NCBI GenBank assembly: GCA_025455945.1
Contig: JALOLN010000038.1
Span: forward strand, 1 to 14,148
Source of the DNA: Actinomycetes bacterium
GTDB lineage: Bacteria > Actinomycetota > Actinomycetes > Prado026
Reading direction: 5' to 3'
DNA length: 14,148 bases
The notes under the pieces were generated by a model that was not told where the DNA came from, made no database searches, and worked only from the letters and a program-made list of their open reading frames with translations. Below, in pieces: positions 1 to 6,804 of the stretch; the stretch's first letter is position 1; each line of letters opens with the position of its first letter. Made by a program: the position numbers and the translations under genes.

Positions 1-378
1 GCGGACCGGGCCCACCGCCTTCGGCAGCCGCGTGGAGTACACCGCGGCGTAGCGGGTGATGCCGTACTCCACCTCCTCCAGGTACACGACGTCGGCGTCC
101 AGCAGGCCGGCGTGCGGGGCGGCGTAGCGGGTGTTGTCGAGCTTGACGACGAGCACCGGCCCGTCCGCCTCCCCAGAGCGGCCGGAGAGCACCGACCGAA
201 CGACCGGCGACGGCGTGGGCGTGGGAGTCGGCGTCGGGGCGGCGGTCACGGTGGTGGCCGGGCGGGCCGAGGCTGAGCCGTCACCCGACGGCGTCCCGCT
301 GGCACAGGCCGAGACGAGGCCGGCCACGGCGAGGGCGGCGCCCACCAGGCGCAGCGGTGCGGGCGAGGCGGGGAGCAC
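1..378 (-). CDS. Putative lipoprotein, YerB/DUF3048-like, N-terminal part (runs off the window)
   Basis: Only the first 126 codons are in the window; the rest lies beyond position 1. The protein starts with a short n-region and a hydrophobic stretch (about residues 9-24), ending in a lipobox V-S-A-C with the lipidated cysteine at residue 25. It is therefore probably exported and anchored to the outer face of the membrane. A Thr/Pro linker (about 47-58) follows. From residue 75 the sequence (VVKLDN, then GLLDADVVYLEEVEYGITRY, and AVGPVR at the edge) resembles the N-terminal domain of the YerB/DUF3048 lipoprotein family, whose function is unknown. The GTG start at 378 was chosen because it gives a complete signal peptide and lies 27 bases after the stop of the preceding gene; no clear ribosome binding site is visible. 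It is probably the last visible member of the pgsA-pimA unit. The family call rests on recognised motifs in a fragment. Confidence 0.72.
   Translation of the reverse strand, partial: MLPASPAPLRLVGAALAVAGLVSACASGTPSGDGSASARPATTVTAAPTPTPTPTPSPVVRSVLSGRSGEADGPVLVVKLDNTRYAAPHAGLLDADVVYLEEVEYGITRYAAVYSTRLPKAVGPVR
211..237 (-). repeat. Thr-Pro low-complexity linker repeat
   Basis: Alternating Thr and Pro codons encode residues about 48-56 of the lipoprotein, as a run of near-identical 6-base units (seen on the plus strand as ggcgtg/ggagtc/ggcgtc variants). Such linkers commonly separate a lipid anchor from a folded domain. Repeat number may vary between strains by slippage, which is inference. Confidence 0.6.
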
Positions 379-405
379 GGGGGGACTGTACGTCGCGCGG
401 GCGGC

Positions 406-951
406 TCAGCCGGGGATGCGCAGCGGCTCCGGCGGCAGGTCGTCCATCTCGAACGTGCGCGGCATCGGTGCGCTGCCCGCCAGCCGCAGGTAGCGGACCA
501 CGCGCTGCCGGCGCAGCCGGAACGTGGCAGCCGCCGCGTCGTTGTGGAACCGCCGGGCCAGCACCACGCGGTGGCAGGCCTCGGCGAGGTCGGCGAGCAC
601 CTCCTGACCGGGCCCGCCACTGGCCATCACCTCGGACACCTCGGGTCCGTCCAGGGTGGCCCGCAGCGCGTGGGTCAGGGCGCTCTCGACCTGCTCGCGC
701 TGGGGCGGCTCGGCCACCTGCGCGGCGTGGGCGGCGTCGGCCAGCAGCATGGACGACGCCGGGTCCAGCAGCCCGCAGGTGGCGGTCTCCAGGACGGCTG
801 CCGACCGGCGGACGAGCTGGGCGTCGAGGGCTTCGGCGGCCGCCTCGACACGCACGTGCAGCCGGTCCAGCCGGCCGGCCAGCCCGCGCAGGTACAGCCC
901 GAACAGGACGACGGCCGTGACGAGGACGACGACCCACCAGTCGACCCTCAT
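406..951 (-). CDS. LemA-like membrane-anchored protein downstream of pimA
   Basis: The 181-residue protein has one N-terminal membrane segment (about residues 6-20), then mostly helical sequence. Two stretches recall the LemA family: an early helix ending in ALDAQLVRR (about 41-49) and a later ARRFHNDAAAATF (about 132-144), matching the usual LemA pattern A-R-x-(F/Y)-(Y/H)-N-x-A. A short acidic, proline-rich tail (FEMDDLPPEPL) closes it. LemA proteins are membrane-tethered helical bundles with no settled biochemical role. The N terminus is short on the outside, so the bundle could lie on either face; orientation cannot be decided from sequence. Its ATG overlaps the pimA stop by 4 bases (948-951), so translation is probably coupled to pimA. 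It could equally be called a conserved actinobacterial hypothetical protein, as similarity to characterised LemA is weak. Confidence 0.72.
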   Translation of the reverse strand: MRVDWWVVVLVTAVVLFGLYLRGLAGRLDRLHVRVEAAAEALDAQLVRRSAAVLETATCGLLDPASSMLLADAAHAAQVAEPPQREQVESALTHALRATLDGPEVSEVMASGGPGQEVLADLAEACHRVVLARRFHNDAAAATFRLRRQRVVRYLRLAGSAPMPRTFEMDDLPPEPLRIPG

Positions 952-2126
952 CCGCCGTTCTCCCGCGGCCGGGCGAACAGCCCGAACCCGTGGGCGCGGG
1001 TGTCCTCGGTGACGACGACGCCGGGCTTGGCCACCGTCTCGTAGACGGCGACGACCCGTCGGGCCACCTCGGCCCAGTCGTACTGCTGCACGTGGGCCCG
1101 GCCGGCGGCGCCCACCGCACGGCGTCGCTCAGGGTCGGCCAGCAGCCGCCCGGCCGCCGCCGCCAGGCCAGCGGCGTCCCCGACGGGGAACAGCTCCCCG
1201 GCGCGGCCGTTGTCGAGCACGGTGCGGAAGGAGTCGATGTCGCTCGCCAGGACCGGTGCACCGGCGGCCATGGCCTCCAGCAGCACGATGCCGAAGCTCT
1301 CCCCGCCGGTGTTCGGCGCGACGTAGAGGTCCACCGAGCGCAGCAGCGCGGCCTTGTCGTCGTCGCTCACCAGCCCCAGGAAGTCCGTCCGCGCCAGGAC
1401 CTCGTCCGGGAGCGCGGCGGACACCTCGGCCACGTCGCCGGGCCCCGCCACGAGCAGCCGCACCGACGGGTGCTCGGCCGCGATCGCCGGCAGGGCCTCG
1501 ACGAGCACCGGCAGCCCCTTGCGCGGCTCGTCGATGCGGCCGAGGAAGCCGATCGTCGGCTCCTCGCGCGGGAAGCCGGGCAGCAGCCGGTCCCCGGCGT
1601 ACCGGCGCACGGACACCCCGTTGGGGATCAGCACGGCGTCCCACCCCACGTGGGTGACCACCGTGCCGCGGGCGGCCTCGCTCACCGCGATGCGCGCCGA
1701 CAGCCGCTCCAGCGTGGGCTGGGCCACCCCGTAGCTGGCGCCGTAGACCCGGGACCGGGGCAGGTAGTTGGCGTGGAAGGTCCCGACGATCGGGCCGGAG
1801 GCGGCCCAGACGGTGAGCATCCCCAGGCTGGGCGCGAGCGGCTCGTGCGCGTGCAGGACGTCGAAGGAGTTCTCCCGGATCCACCGCCGGGCCCGGGACG
1901 CCGACACCGGTCCGAAGACCAGCCGGGCCACCGACCCGTTGAACGGCACCGGGACGGCCCGGCCGACGGACACGACGTACGGCTCCAGGTCGGCCTCCGG
2001 GTCACCGGGGGTCAGCACCGAGACGTCGTGCCCGAGCCGCAGCAGCTCCTCGGCGAGGTCGCGCACGTGCTCCTTGACGCCGCCGGGCACCTCCCACGAG
2101 TACGGGCACACCAGCCCGACCCTCAC
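948..2126 (-). CDS. pimA: Phosphatidyl-myo-inositol mannosyltransferase PimA (GT4)
   Basis: PimA transfers the first mannose from GDP-mannose to the 2-position of the inositol ring of phosphatidylinositol, on the inner face of the plasma membrane. This is the committed step of PIM and lipoglycan synthesis. The 392-residue protein has the GT-B two-domain layout. Visible marks are VCPYSWEVPGGV (6-17) at the acceptor side, PVPFNGSVARL (59-69), His118 in GTFHAN (the position of the known PimA catalytic-site histidine), the nucleotide-sugar binding LGRIDEPRKG (195-204, with R197 and K203), and the E-x7-E motif ESFGIVLLE (E276, E284). Length and order match mycobacterial PimA closely. The GTG start at 2126 gives the conserved N terminus and overlaps the upstream acyltransferase stop by 4 bases (2123-2126), so the two are probably translationally coupled. 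A much longer open frame runs upstream, but it lies inside the acyltransferase gene. Confidence 0.95.
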   Translation of the reverse strand: MRVGLVCPYSWEVPGGVKEHVRDLAEELLRLGHDVSVLTPGDPEADLEPYVVSVGRAVPVPFNGSVARLVFGPVSASRARRWIRENSFDVLHAHEPLAPSLGMLTVWAASGPIVGTFHANYLPRSRVYGASYGVAQPTLERLSARIAVSEAARGTVVTHVGWDAVLIPNGVSVRRYAGDRLLPGFPREEPTIGFLGRIDEPRKGLPVLVEALPAIAAEHPSVRLLVAGPGDVAEVSAALPDEVLARTDFLGLVSDDDKAALLRSVDLYVAPNTGGESFGIVLLEAMAAGAPVLASDIDSFRTVLDNGRAGELFPVGDAAGLAAAAGRLLADPERRRAVGAAGRAHVQQYDWAEVARRVVAVYETVAKPGVVVTEDTRAHGFGLFARPRENGG

Positions 2127-3040
2127 GACCCGGCCTCGTCCCAGCGAGCCGTCCGGGCGGGGTCGAGGTCGGCGACCCACAGGCGCTGGAGCATGTGCCA
2201 GTCGTGCGGGTGGACGGCGATCTCCCGCGCGAAGACGTCCGCCACCGACTGGGTCATGGCCGCCACCCGCTCGGCCTTCGTACCTGTGCCCGGCGGACGG
2301 ACCTCCGGGTGGATACGCCCCCGGGACATCCGCCCGTCGAACCACAGCGTGGCCGGCAGGAGGGCCGCCCCCGAGGCGAGGGCCAGGGCAGCGGGACCGG
2401 CCGGCATCCGGGTCGGCTCGCCGAAGAAGGTCACGGGGACGCCGGCCCGCGTGAGGTCGCGATCGCCCAGCAGTGCCACGAGACCGCCCCCGCGCAGCCG
2501 GTCCAGCAGCGTCCCGTAGGGGCCCTCGCCGCCGGTGAGCGGGAGCACCTCCATGCCCAACGACCGGCGGAAGGCGAGGAACCGCTCGAACAGCGACTCC
2601 GGCTGCAGGCGCTCGGCGACCGTGGTCAGCCGCGCGTGCGTGAGGGTGAACCAGGCACCGGCCAGGTCCCAGTTCCCCGAGTGCGGCAGCGGCACGACCA
2701 CGCCCCGACCCGAGGCCAACGTCTCGGCGAGCAGGTCCTGCCCATCGAGGGTGAACCCGTCGACGATCTGTTGCCGGGTCAGGTCGCTGAGGCGGAAGAC
2801 CTCCCGCCAGTACCGCAAGTAGGAGCGCATGCCCTCCCGGCTGAGCTCCCGCAGCTCGTCGGACGTGGCGTCGGGGACGACCCGGGCCAGGTTCCGCTCG
2901 AGCTGGGCCACCCCGCGCCCGCGCCGCCGCCACGCCTGGTCGGCCAGCGTCCGGAACGAGCGGTCCGCCACCCCCTCGGGCAGGTGCCGCACGACCGACC
3001 AGCCGCCGGCGTAGGCGGCGTCGGTGAGCCGGTGCCTCAT
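2123..3040 (-). CDS. PIM acyltransferase, PatA-like (LpxL/HtrB superfamily)
   Basis: This 305-residue protein belongs to the lysophospholipid acyltransferase family that includes lipid A lauroyltransferases and mycobacterial PatA, which acylates the mannose of PIM1/PIM2 from acyl-CoA. The catalytic H-x4-D motif is HSGNWD (His120, Asp125). Further family blocks are RSLGMEVLPL (159-168), LLGDRDL (190-196) and FFGEPTRMPAGPAALA (205-220), the last carrying a conserved Glu-Pro. The C-terminal HPHDWHMLQRLW resembles the usual closing motif. No full transmembrane helix stands out, fitting a peripheral inner-leaflet enzyme. The ATG at 3040 overlaps the pgsA stop by 4 bases and pimA follows with another 4-base overlap. 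Since Gram-positive actinobacteria lack lipid A, its position between pgsA and pimA makes PIM acylation the likely role. Which acyl chain it uses cannot be seen. Confidence 0.9.
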   Translation of the reverse strand: MRHRLTDAAYAGGWSVVRHLPEGVADRSFRTLADQAWRRRGRGVAQLERNLARVVPDATSDELRELSREGMRSYLRYWREVFRLSDLTRQQIVDGFTLDGQDLLAETLASGRGVVVPLPHSGNWDLAGAWFTLTHARLTTVAERLQPESLFERFLAFRRSLGMEVLPLTGGEGPYGTLLDRLRGGGLVALLGDRDLTRAGVPVTFFGEPTRMPAGPAALALASGAALLPATLWFDGRMSRGRIHPEVRPPGTGTKAERVAAMTQSVADVFAREIAVHPHDWHMLQRLWVADLDPARTARWDEAGS

Positions 3041-3663
3041 GCCCCGGGCACCGGCGGCTCGACGGTCGCCTGGCGGCGCACCTCCACCATCCGCTGCCCG
3101 ATGGTCACGACCGTCAGCGCGGCGAGCACCCACAGCCCGACCGCCTGCAGCCAGGGCCAGTCCAGGAGGCCGGCGAGCCCCGTCGTGACGAGCACGAGGA
3201 TGATCCGCTCAGCCCGTTCCGCGATCCCCACGTTGCACGTCAAGCCCAGGCCCTCCGCCCGCGCCTTCGTGTACGACACCACGCCGCCGCCGATGAGGAC
3301 GACCAGGGTCACCCCGGCGAGCACCGGGTCGTCGCCCTCCCCGGTGAACCACAGCAGCAGCCCCGCGAACAGCGCGGCATCGGCCACTCGGTCCAGCGTG
3401 GAGTCGAGGAACGCCCCCCAACGGCTGGACCGCCCGGACAGCCTGGCCATCGTGCCGTCGAGGGTGTCGAAGATCACGAAGCAGGCGATCACCAGGGAGC
3501 CCAGGAAGAACTCCCCGCGCGGGTAGAACCACAGGCTCGCCGTGACGGTGACCAGCGTCCCGGCCCAGGTCACGGCGTCGGGCGTGACGCCCAGGCGCAG
3601 CAGGCCACCCGCCACCGGGTTGAACAACCGGGTGGCGAACGACTTCGCGTGGCGCGACAGCAT
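3037..3663 (-). CDS. pgsA: Phosphatidylinositol phosphate synthase (CDP-alcohol phosphotransferase)
   Basis: This integral membrane enzyme joins CDP-diacylglycerol to myo-inositol 3-phosphate, giving phosphatidylinositol phosphate, the precursor of phosphatidylinositol and PIMs in actinobacteria. The 208-residue protein carries the full family signature D-x2-D-G-x2-A-R-x8-G-x3-D-x3-D with D66, D69, G70, A73, R74, G83, D87 and D91, the residues that bind two metal ions and the CDP group. Hydrophobic stretches at about 28-48, 50-66, 93-107, 115-131, 153-168 and 171-189 fit the six-helix fold. The segment YTKARAEGLG (131-140) resembles mycobacterial PI-phosphate synthases, which favours this over phosphatidylglycerol-phosphate synthase. 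The ATG at 3663 has a GGAAG ribosome binding site 6 bases upstream; longer open sequence in the same frame further upstream is not supported. It heads the PIM unit. Confidence 0.92.
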   Translation of the reverse strand: MLSRHAKSFATRLFNPVAGGLLRLGVTPDAVTWAGTLVTVTASLWFYPRGEFFLGSLVIACFVIFDTLDGTMARLSGRSSRWGAFLDSTLDRVADAALFAGLLLWFTGEGDDPVLAGVTLVVLIGGGVVSYTKARAEGLGLTCNVGIAERAERIILVLVTTGLAGLLDWPWLQAVGLWVLAALTVVTIGQRMVEVRRQATVEPPVPGA

Positions 3664-3821
3664 CGAGCTCTTCCGACGACGGGGGCCGCGGCGAGCGCCA
3701 CGGGCGACGCCCAGGGTAGCGACCCGATGCCGCTCCGCCCCGGTGCCGCGCTGCCGGTAGATTCTGGCGGGACGCGTCCGGGACAACGGCGTCCCGGACG
3801 AGGACAAGGAGGCGGTCCACG
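3664..3821. promoter_or_regulatory. Divergent promoter region between pgsA and fusA2
   Basis: The 158 bases separate two oppositely read units and must hold both promoters. On the plus strand a TAGATT (3758-3763) fits the actinobacterial -10 pattern TAnnnT, about 60 bases before the fusA2 start. On the minus strand TACCCT (3718 to 3713) could be a -10 for pgsA, about 50 bases before its ATG. No convincing -35 element is visible for either, so both are tentative. The plus-strand gene has a strong ribosome binding site, AAGGAGG (3806-3812), 9 bases before its ATG. Confidence 0.4.
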
Positions 3822-5978
3822 ATGGCGACGAACGCCCCGGCAGGCGCCGGCAGGGCATCGGCGGCCGACCAGGCGGCACACATCCGCAACGTCGTGCTGG
3901 TCGGCCACACCGGGGCGGGGAAGACCACGCTCGTCGAGGCCCTGCTCGTCGCGACCGGGACGATCCCGAGGGCCGGTCGGGTCGAGGACGGCACCACGGT
4001 GAGCGACTTCGACGAGGCGGAGGTGCGTCAGCAGCGCTCGGTCTCGCTGGCCGTCGCCCCGCTCGAGACGCAGGGGGTCAAGGTCAACCTGCTCGACACA
4101 CCGGGGTATGCGGACTTCGTCGGCGACCTGCGCGCCGGCCTGCGGGCCGCCGACGCGGCGCTGTTCGTCGTGTCCGCCGTGGACGGCGTCGACGGCAGCA
4201 CCCAGCTGCTGTGGGAGGAGTGCGCCGCCGTCGGCATGCCCCGCGCCGTCGTCATCACGAAGCTGGACCACCAGCGCGCCGACTTCGACGAGACGGTCGC
4301 GGTCTGCCAGCGGGTGTTCGGGGAGGGCGTGCTGCCCCTGTACCTGCCCCTGGCCGACGACAACGGCGCCGCCGCGGGGCTCATCGGCCTGCTCTCGCAG
4401 CAGGTCTACGACCACTCCTCCGGGCAGCGGGTCACCCGGGCCCCCGACGCCGAGCACCTGCCCCTGATCGAGGGTGCCCGCAACGCCCTCATCGAGGGGA
4501 TCATCGCCGAGTCCGAGGACGAGACCCTCATGGACCGCTACCTCGGCGGTGAGGACATCGACCTGGCCACGCTCGTGGCGGACCTCGAGAAGGCCGTCGC
4601 CCGCGGGTCGTTCTACCCCGTGCTGGGCGCCGCCGCCCCGTCCGGGCTCGGCATGGCCGAGCTGCTCGAGGTGATGGTCTCGGGCTTCCCCTCCCCGCTG
4701 GAGCACCCCGTCCCGCCGGTGACCGACCTGGCCGGCAAGCCGCGGGGACCGCTGACCTGCGACCCCGCTGGTCCCCTGGTCGCCGAGGTCGTCAAGACCA
4801 CGACCGACCCGTACGTCGGGCGGATCAGCCTTGTCCGCCTCTTCTCCGGGACGCTGGCGCCCGACACGGTCGTCCACGTGTCCGGGCACTTCTCGAGCTT
4901 CTTCGGCTCCGACCGCGGGCACGCCGACCACGACGTCGACGAGCGCATCGGGGCCCTGTCGTCCCCCCTGGGCAAGACCCAGCGGACCGTCGGCCGGGCC
5001 GTCGCCGGCGACATCGTGGCCGTCGCCAAGCTGACGAAGGCCGAGACTGGGGACACCCTCTCCGACAAGGACACCCCGCTCGTCATGGAACCGTGGGTCA
5101 TGCCGGAGCCGCTGCTGCCGATCGCCATCGTCGCGCACGCCAAGGCCGACGAGGACAAGCTCTCCCAGGGTCTCCAGCGGCTCGTCGCCGAGGACCCCAC
5201 GCTGCGCCTGGAGCACAACCCGGAGACCCACCAGCTGGTGCTGTGGACCATGGGCGAGGCGCACGCCGACGTGCTGCTCGACCGGCTGAAGAACCGGTAC
5301 GGGGTGGCCGTCGACGCCGTGCCGCTGCGGGTGTCCCTGCGCGAGACCTTCGCCGGCCCGGCCAAGGGCCACGGCCGGCACGTCAAGCAGTCCGGCGGGC
5401 ACGGCCAGTACGCCGTCTGCGACATCGAGGTCGAGCCGCTGCCCGACGGCGACGGCTTCGAGTTCGTCGACAAGGTCGTCGGCGGGGCGGTGCCGAGGCA
5501 GTTCATCCCCTCGGTGGAGAAGGGCGTACGCACCCAGATGGACCGCGGCGTCGCCGCGGGCTACCCCGTGACGGGCATCCGGGTCACGCTGTTCGACGGC
5601 AAGGCGCACTCGGTCGACTCCTCCGACATGGCCTTCCAGACCGCGGGGGCGCTGGCCCTGAAGGAGGCTGCCAAGGCGGCCACGGTGCTCATGCTCGAGC
5701 CGGTCGACGAGATCAGCGTCCTCGTCGCCGACGAGTACGTCGGCGGCGTCATGAGCGACCTGTCCGGCCGTCGCGGCCGGGTGACCGGGACCGAGCCGGT
5801 GGGGCACGGCCGCACCCTGGTCCGGGCCGACGTGCCCGAGCTCGAGATCACCCGCTACGCCATCGACCTGCGCTCGCTGTCGCACGGCACCGGGACGTTC
5901 ACCCGGACGTACCTGCGGCACGAGCCGATGCCGCAGCACCTGGCGGCGAAGGTGCAGGAGGAGGCGGCGAAGGACTGA
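3822..5978 (+). CDS. fusA2: EF-G-like translational GTPase, EF-G2/FusA2 type
   Basis: The 718-residue protein has the complete EF-G layout: G domain, domain II (about 312-405), domain III (about 430-500), domain IV (about 505-620, with HVKQSGGHGQY at 520-530 and VDSSDMAFQTAG at 598-609) and domain V (about 625-705). It is a paralogue rather than the housekeeping factor. The P loop is intact (GHTGAGKT, 28-35), but G3 reads DTPGY (92-96), replacing the catalytic histidine of DTPGH by Tyr96. G4 reads TKLD (146-149) rather than NKxD, and the usual RGITI switch I motif is degenerate (QQRSVSLAV). Mycobacterial EF-G2 is reported to bind guanine nucleotides without ribosome-dependent GTPase activity; the same may hold here, but this is inference. 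The gene stands alone, with a strong AAGGAGG site, between two oppositely directed units. Its ribosomal role is unknown. Confidence 0.92.
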   Translation: MATNAPAGAGRASAADQAAHIRNVVLVGHTGAGKTTLVEALLVATGTIPRAGRVEDGTTVSDFDEAEVRQQRSVSLAVAPLETQGVKVNLLDTPGYADFVGDLRAGLRAADAALFVVSAVDGVDGSTQLLWEECAAVGMPRAVVITKLDHQRADFDETVAVCQRVFGEGVLPLYLPLADDNGAAAGLIGLLSQQVYDHSSGQRVTRAPDAEHLPLIEGARNALIEGIIAESEDETLMDRYLGGEDIDLATLVADLEKAVARGSFYPVLGAAAPSGLGMAELLEVMVSGFPSPLEHPVPPVTDLAGKPRGPLTCDPAGPLVAEVVKTTTDPYVGRISLVRLFSGTLAPDTVVHVSGHFSSFFGSDRGHADHDVDERIGALSSPLGKTQRTVGRAVAGDIVAVAKLTKAETGDTLSDKDTPLVMEPWVMPEPLLPIAIVAHAKADEDKLSQGLQRLVAEDPTLRLEHNPETHQLVLWTMGEAHADVLLDRLKNRYGVAVDAVPLRVSLRETFAGPAKGHGRHVKQSGGHGQYAVCDIEVEPLPDGDGFEFVDKVVGGAVPRQFIPSVEKGVRTQMDRGVAAGYPVTGIRVTLFDGKAHSVDSSDMAFQTAGALALKEAAKAATVLMLEPVDEISVLVADEYVGGVMSDLSGRRGRVTGTEPVGHGRTLVRADVPELEITRYAIDLRSLSHGTGTFTRTYLRHEPMPQHLAAKVQEEAAKD

Positions 5979-5985
5979 GCCGGGT

Positions 5986-5998
5986 GGGCGGAGCGCCC
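5986..5998. terminator. Possible short hairpin between convergent genes
   Basis: A 5-bp perfect stem GGGCG / CGCCC with a 3-base loop (GAG) lies in the 21-base gap between the fusA2 stop (5978) and the stop of the opposing gene (6000). It could act on transcripts from both sides. There is no T tract, so it would not be a classical intrinsic terminator, and short GC stems are common by chance here. Confidence 0.3.
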
Positions 5999-5999
5999 G

Positions 6000-6788
6000 T
6001 CAGGCGGGCCCGGCACCCGGTGGCTCGGGCCAGTCCAGCGCCTCCACCTCGGACAGCCCCTGGCGCAGCGCGTCGAGGTCGGCGGCCATGGCCTGGACGC
6101 TGCGGCCGCTCACGCCCGCGTGGTCGGTGAGGCCCTCCCCGGCCGCGATGACCTCGTGCAGCCCGGTGACCAGGCCCTCCAGGCCGAGGACGGTGGTCTC
6201 CAGCCGAGTGCCGAGGGTGTCCCGCGCGGTCACCAGCCGCCCGTAGGCGGCCAGCTGCTGGTCCACGGCAGCGACGCCCCGCTGCTGCTCGGCCCGCAGG
6301 CCGGGGTCCGCCACGGACGCTGCGGCCACGCTCAGCCCGGCCCGGCGGGCCTGCAGCGCGCCCACGTCGATGCGGGCCAGCGCGCCCTCGACCATGGCCA
6401 GCCGACCCGCGACCCGGCGCACCGAGTCCAGCGTCTCGCCGGCGTCCTCATCGACCCGGTCGATCTGGTCGCGCAACCACGGGTTGCCCGGCGTGCGGCT
6501 CAGCCGCTGGATGTCCGCGACCGCGGCGTCGGCGCGGCGCAGCAACAGGTCACCGGGGCTGCCCTTGGGCGGCGGGGGCAGCGGCCGTGGGGTCCGGCCG
6601 TCGTCCCCGGGCGGCTCCGCCCGGCCGCTCAGCAGCCCGGTCCCCACCTTCACGCCGTAGACGGCCGCCGCGACCCCGGCCGCCGCCAGGGCCGGCAGGC
6701 CGACGGCCCAGCCCAGGCCGCCGAGCAGACCGGCGGCCACGATGCCCCACGGCTCGGCGAGCTCATCGCGCAGGCGGGCTCCGGCCAC
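6000..6788 (-). CDS. Membrane protein with C-terminal coiled-coil helices, function unknown
   Basis: I do not recognise this 262-residue protein. The N terminus is a hydrophobic block at about 14-53, long enough for two membrane helices joined by a short Gly/Pro turn. A proline-rich stretch follows (about 58-78, including PLPPPP). From about 80 to 250 the sequence is Ala/Leu/Arg/Glu-rich with heptad-like spacing and no cysteine, as expected for long amphipathic or coiled-coil helices. It ends in a short acidic-aromatic tail (EALDWPEPPG). The GTG at 6788 lies 16 bases after the stop of the solute-binding/VWA gene, so the two are probably co-transcribed and may work together at the membrane. 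No clear ribosome binding site is visible, and the start is the least certain part. Similar helical membrane proteins occur near stress-type VWA genes in other bacteria, but no family link is shown here. Confidence 0.7.
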   Translation of the reverse strand: MAGARLRDELAEPWGIVAAGLLGGLGWAVGLPALAAAGVAAAVYGVKVGTGLLSGRAEPPGDDGRTPRPLPPPPKGSPGDLLLRRADAAVADIQRLSRTPGNPWLRDQIDRVDEDAGETLDSVRRVAGRLAMVEGALARIDVGALQARRAGLSVAAASVADPGLRAEQQRGVAAVDQQLAAYGRLVTARDTLGTRLETTVLGLEGLVTGLHEVIAAGEGLTDHAGVSGRSVQAMAADLDALRQGLSEVEALDWPEPPGAGPA

Positions 6789-6804
6789 GGGCTCAGTCTG
6801 CCGG

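Noticed and set aside
990..2519. Open frame of 509 codons antisense to pimA and the acyltransferase
   Set aside because: No recognisable domain, and both opposite genes are clearly conserved.
3570..5939. Open frame of 789 codons antisense to fusA2
   Set aside because: Low-complexity His/Gly/Val/Asp composition, no motif, fully opposite a well-conserved EF-G gene.
5093..6130. Arg/Gly-rich plus-strand frame running past the end of fusA2
   Set aside because: It overlaps the EF-G frame and the opposing gene, with the biased composition of an out-of-frame shadow.
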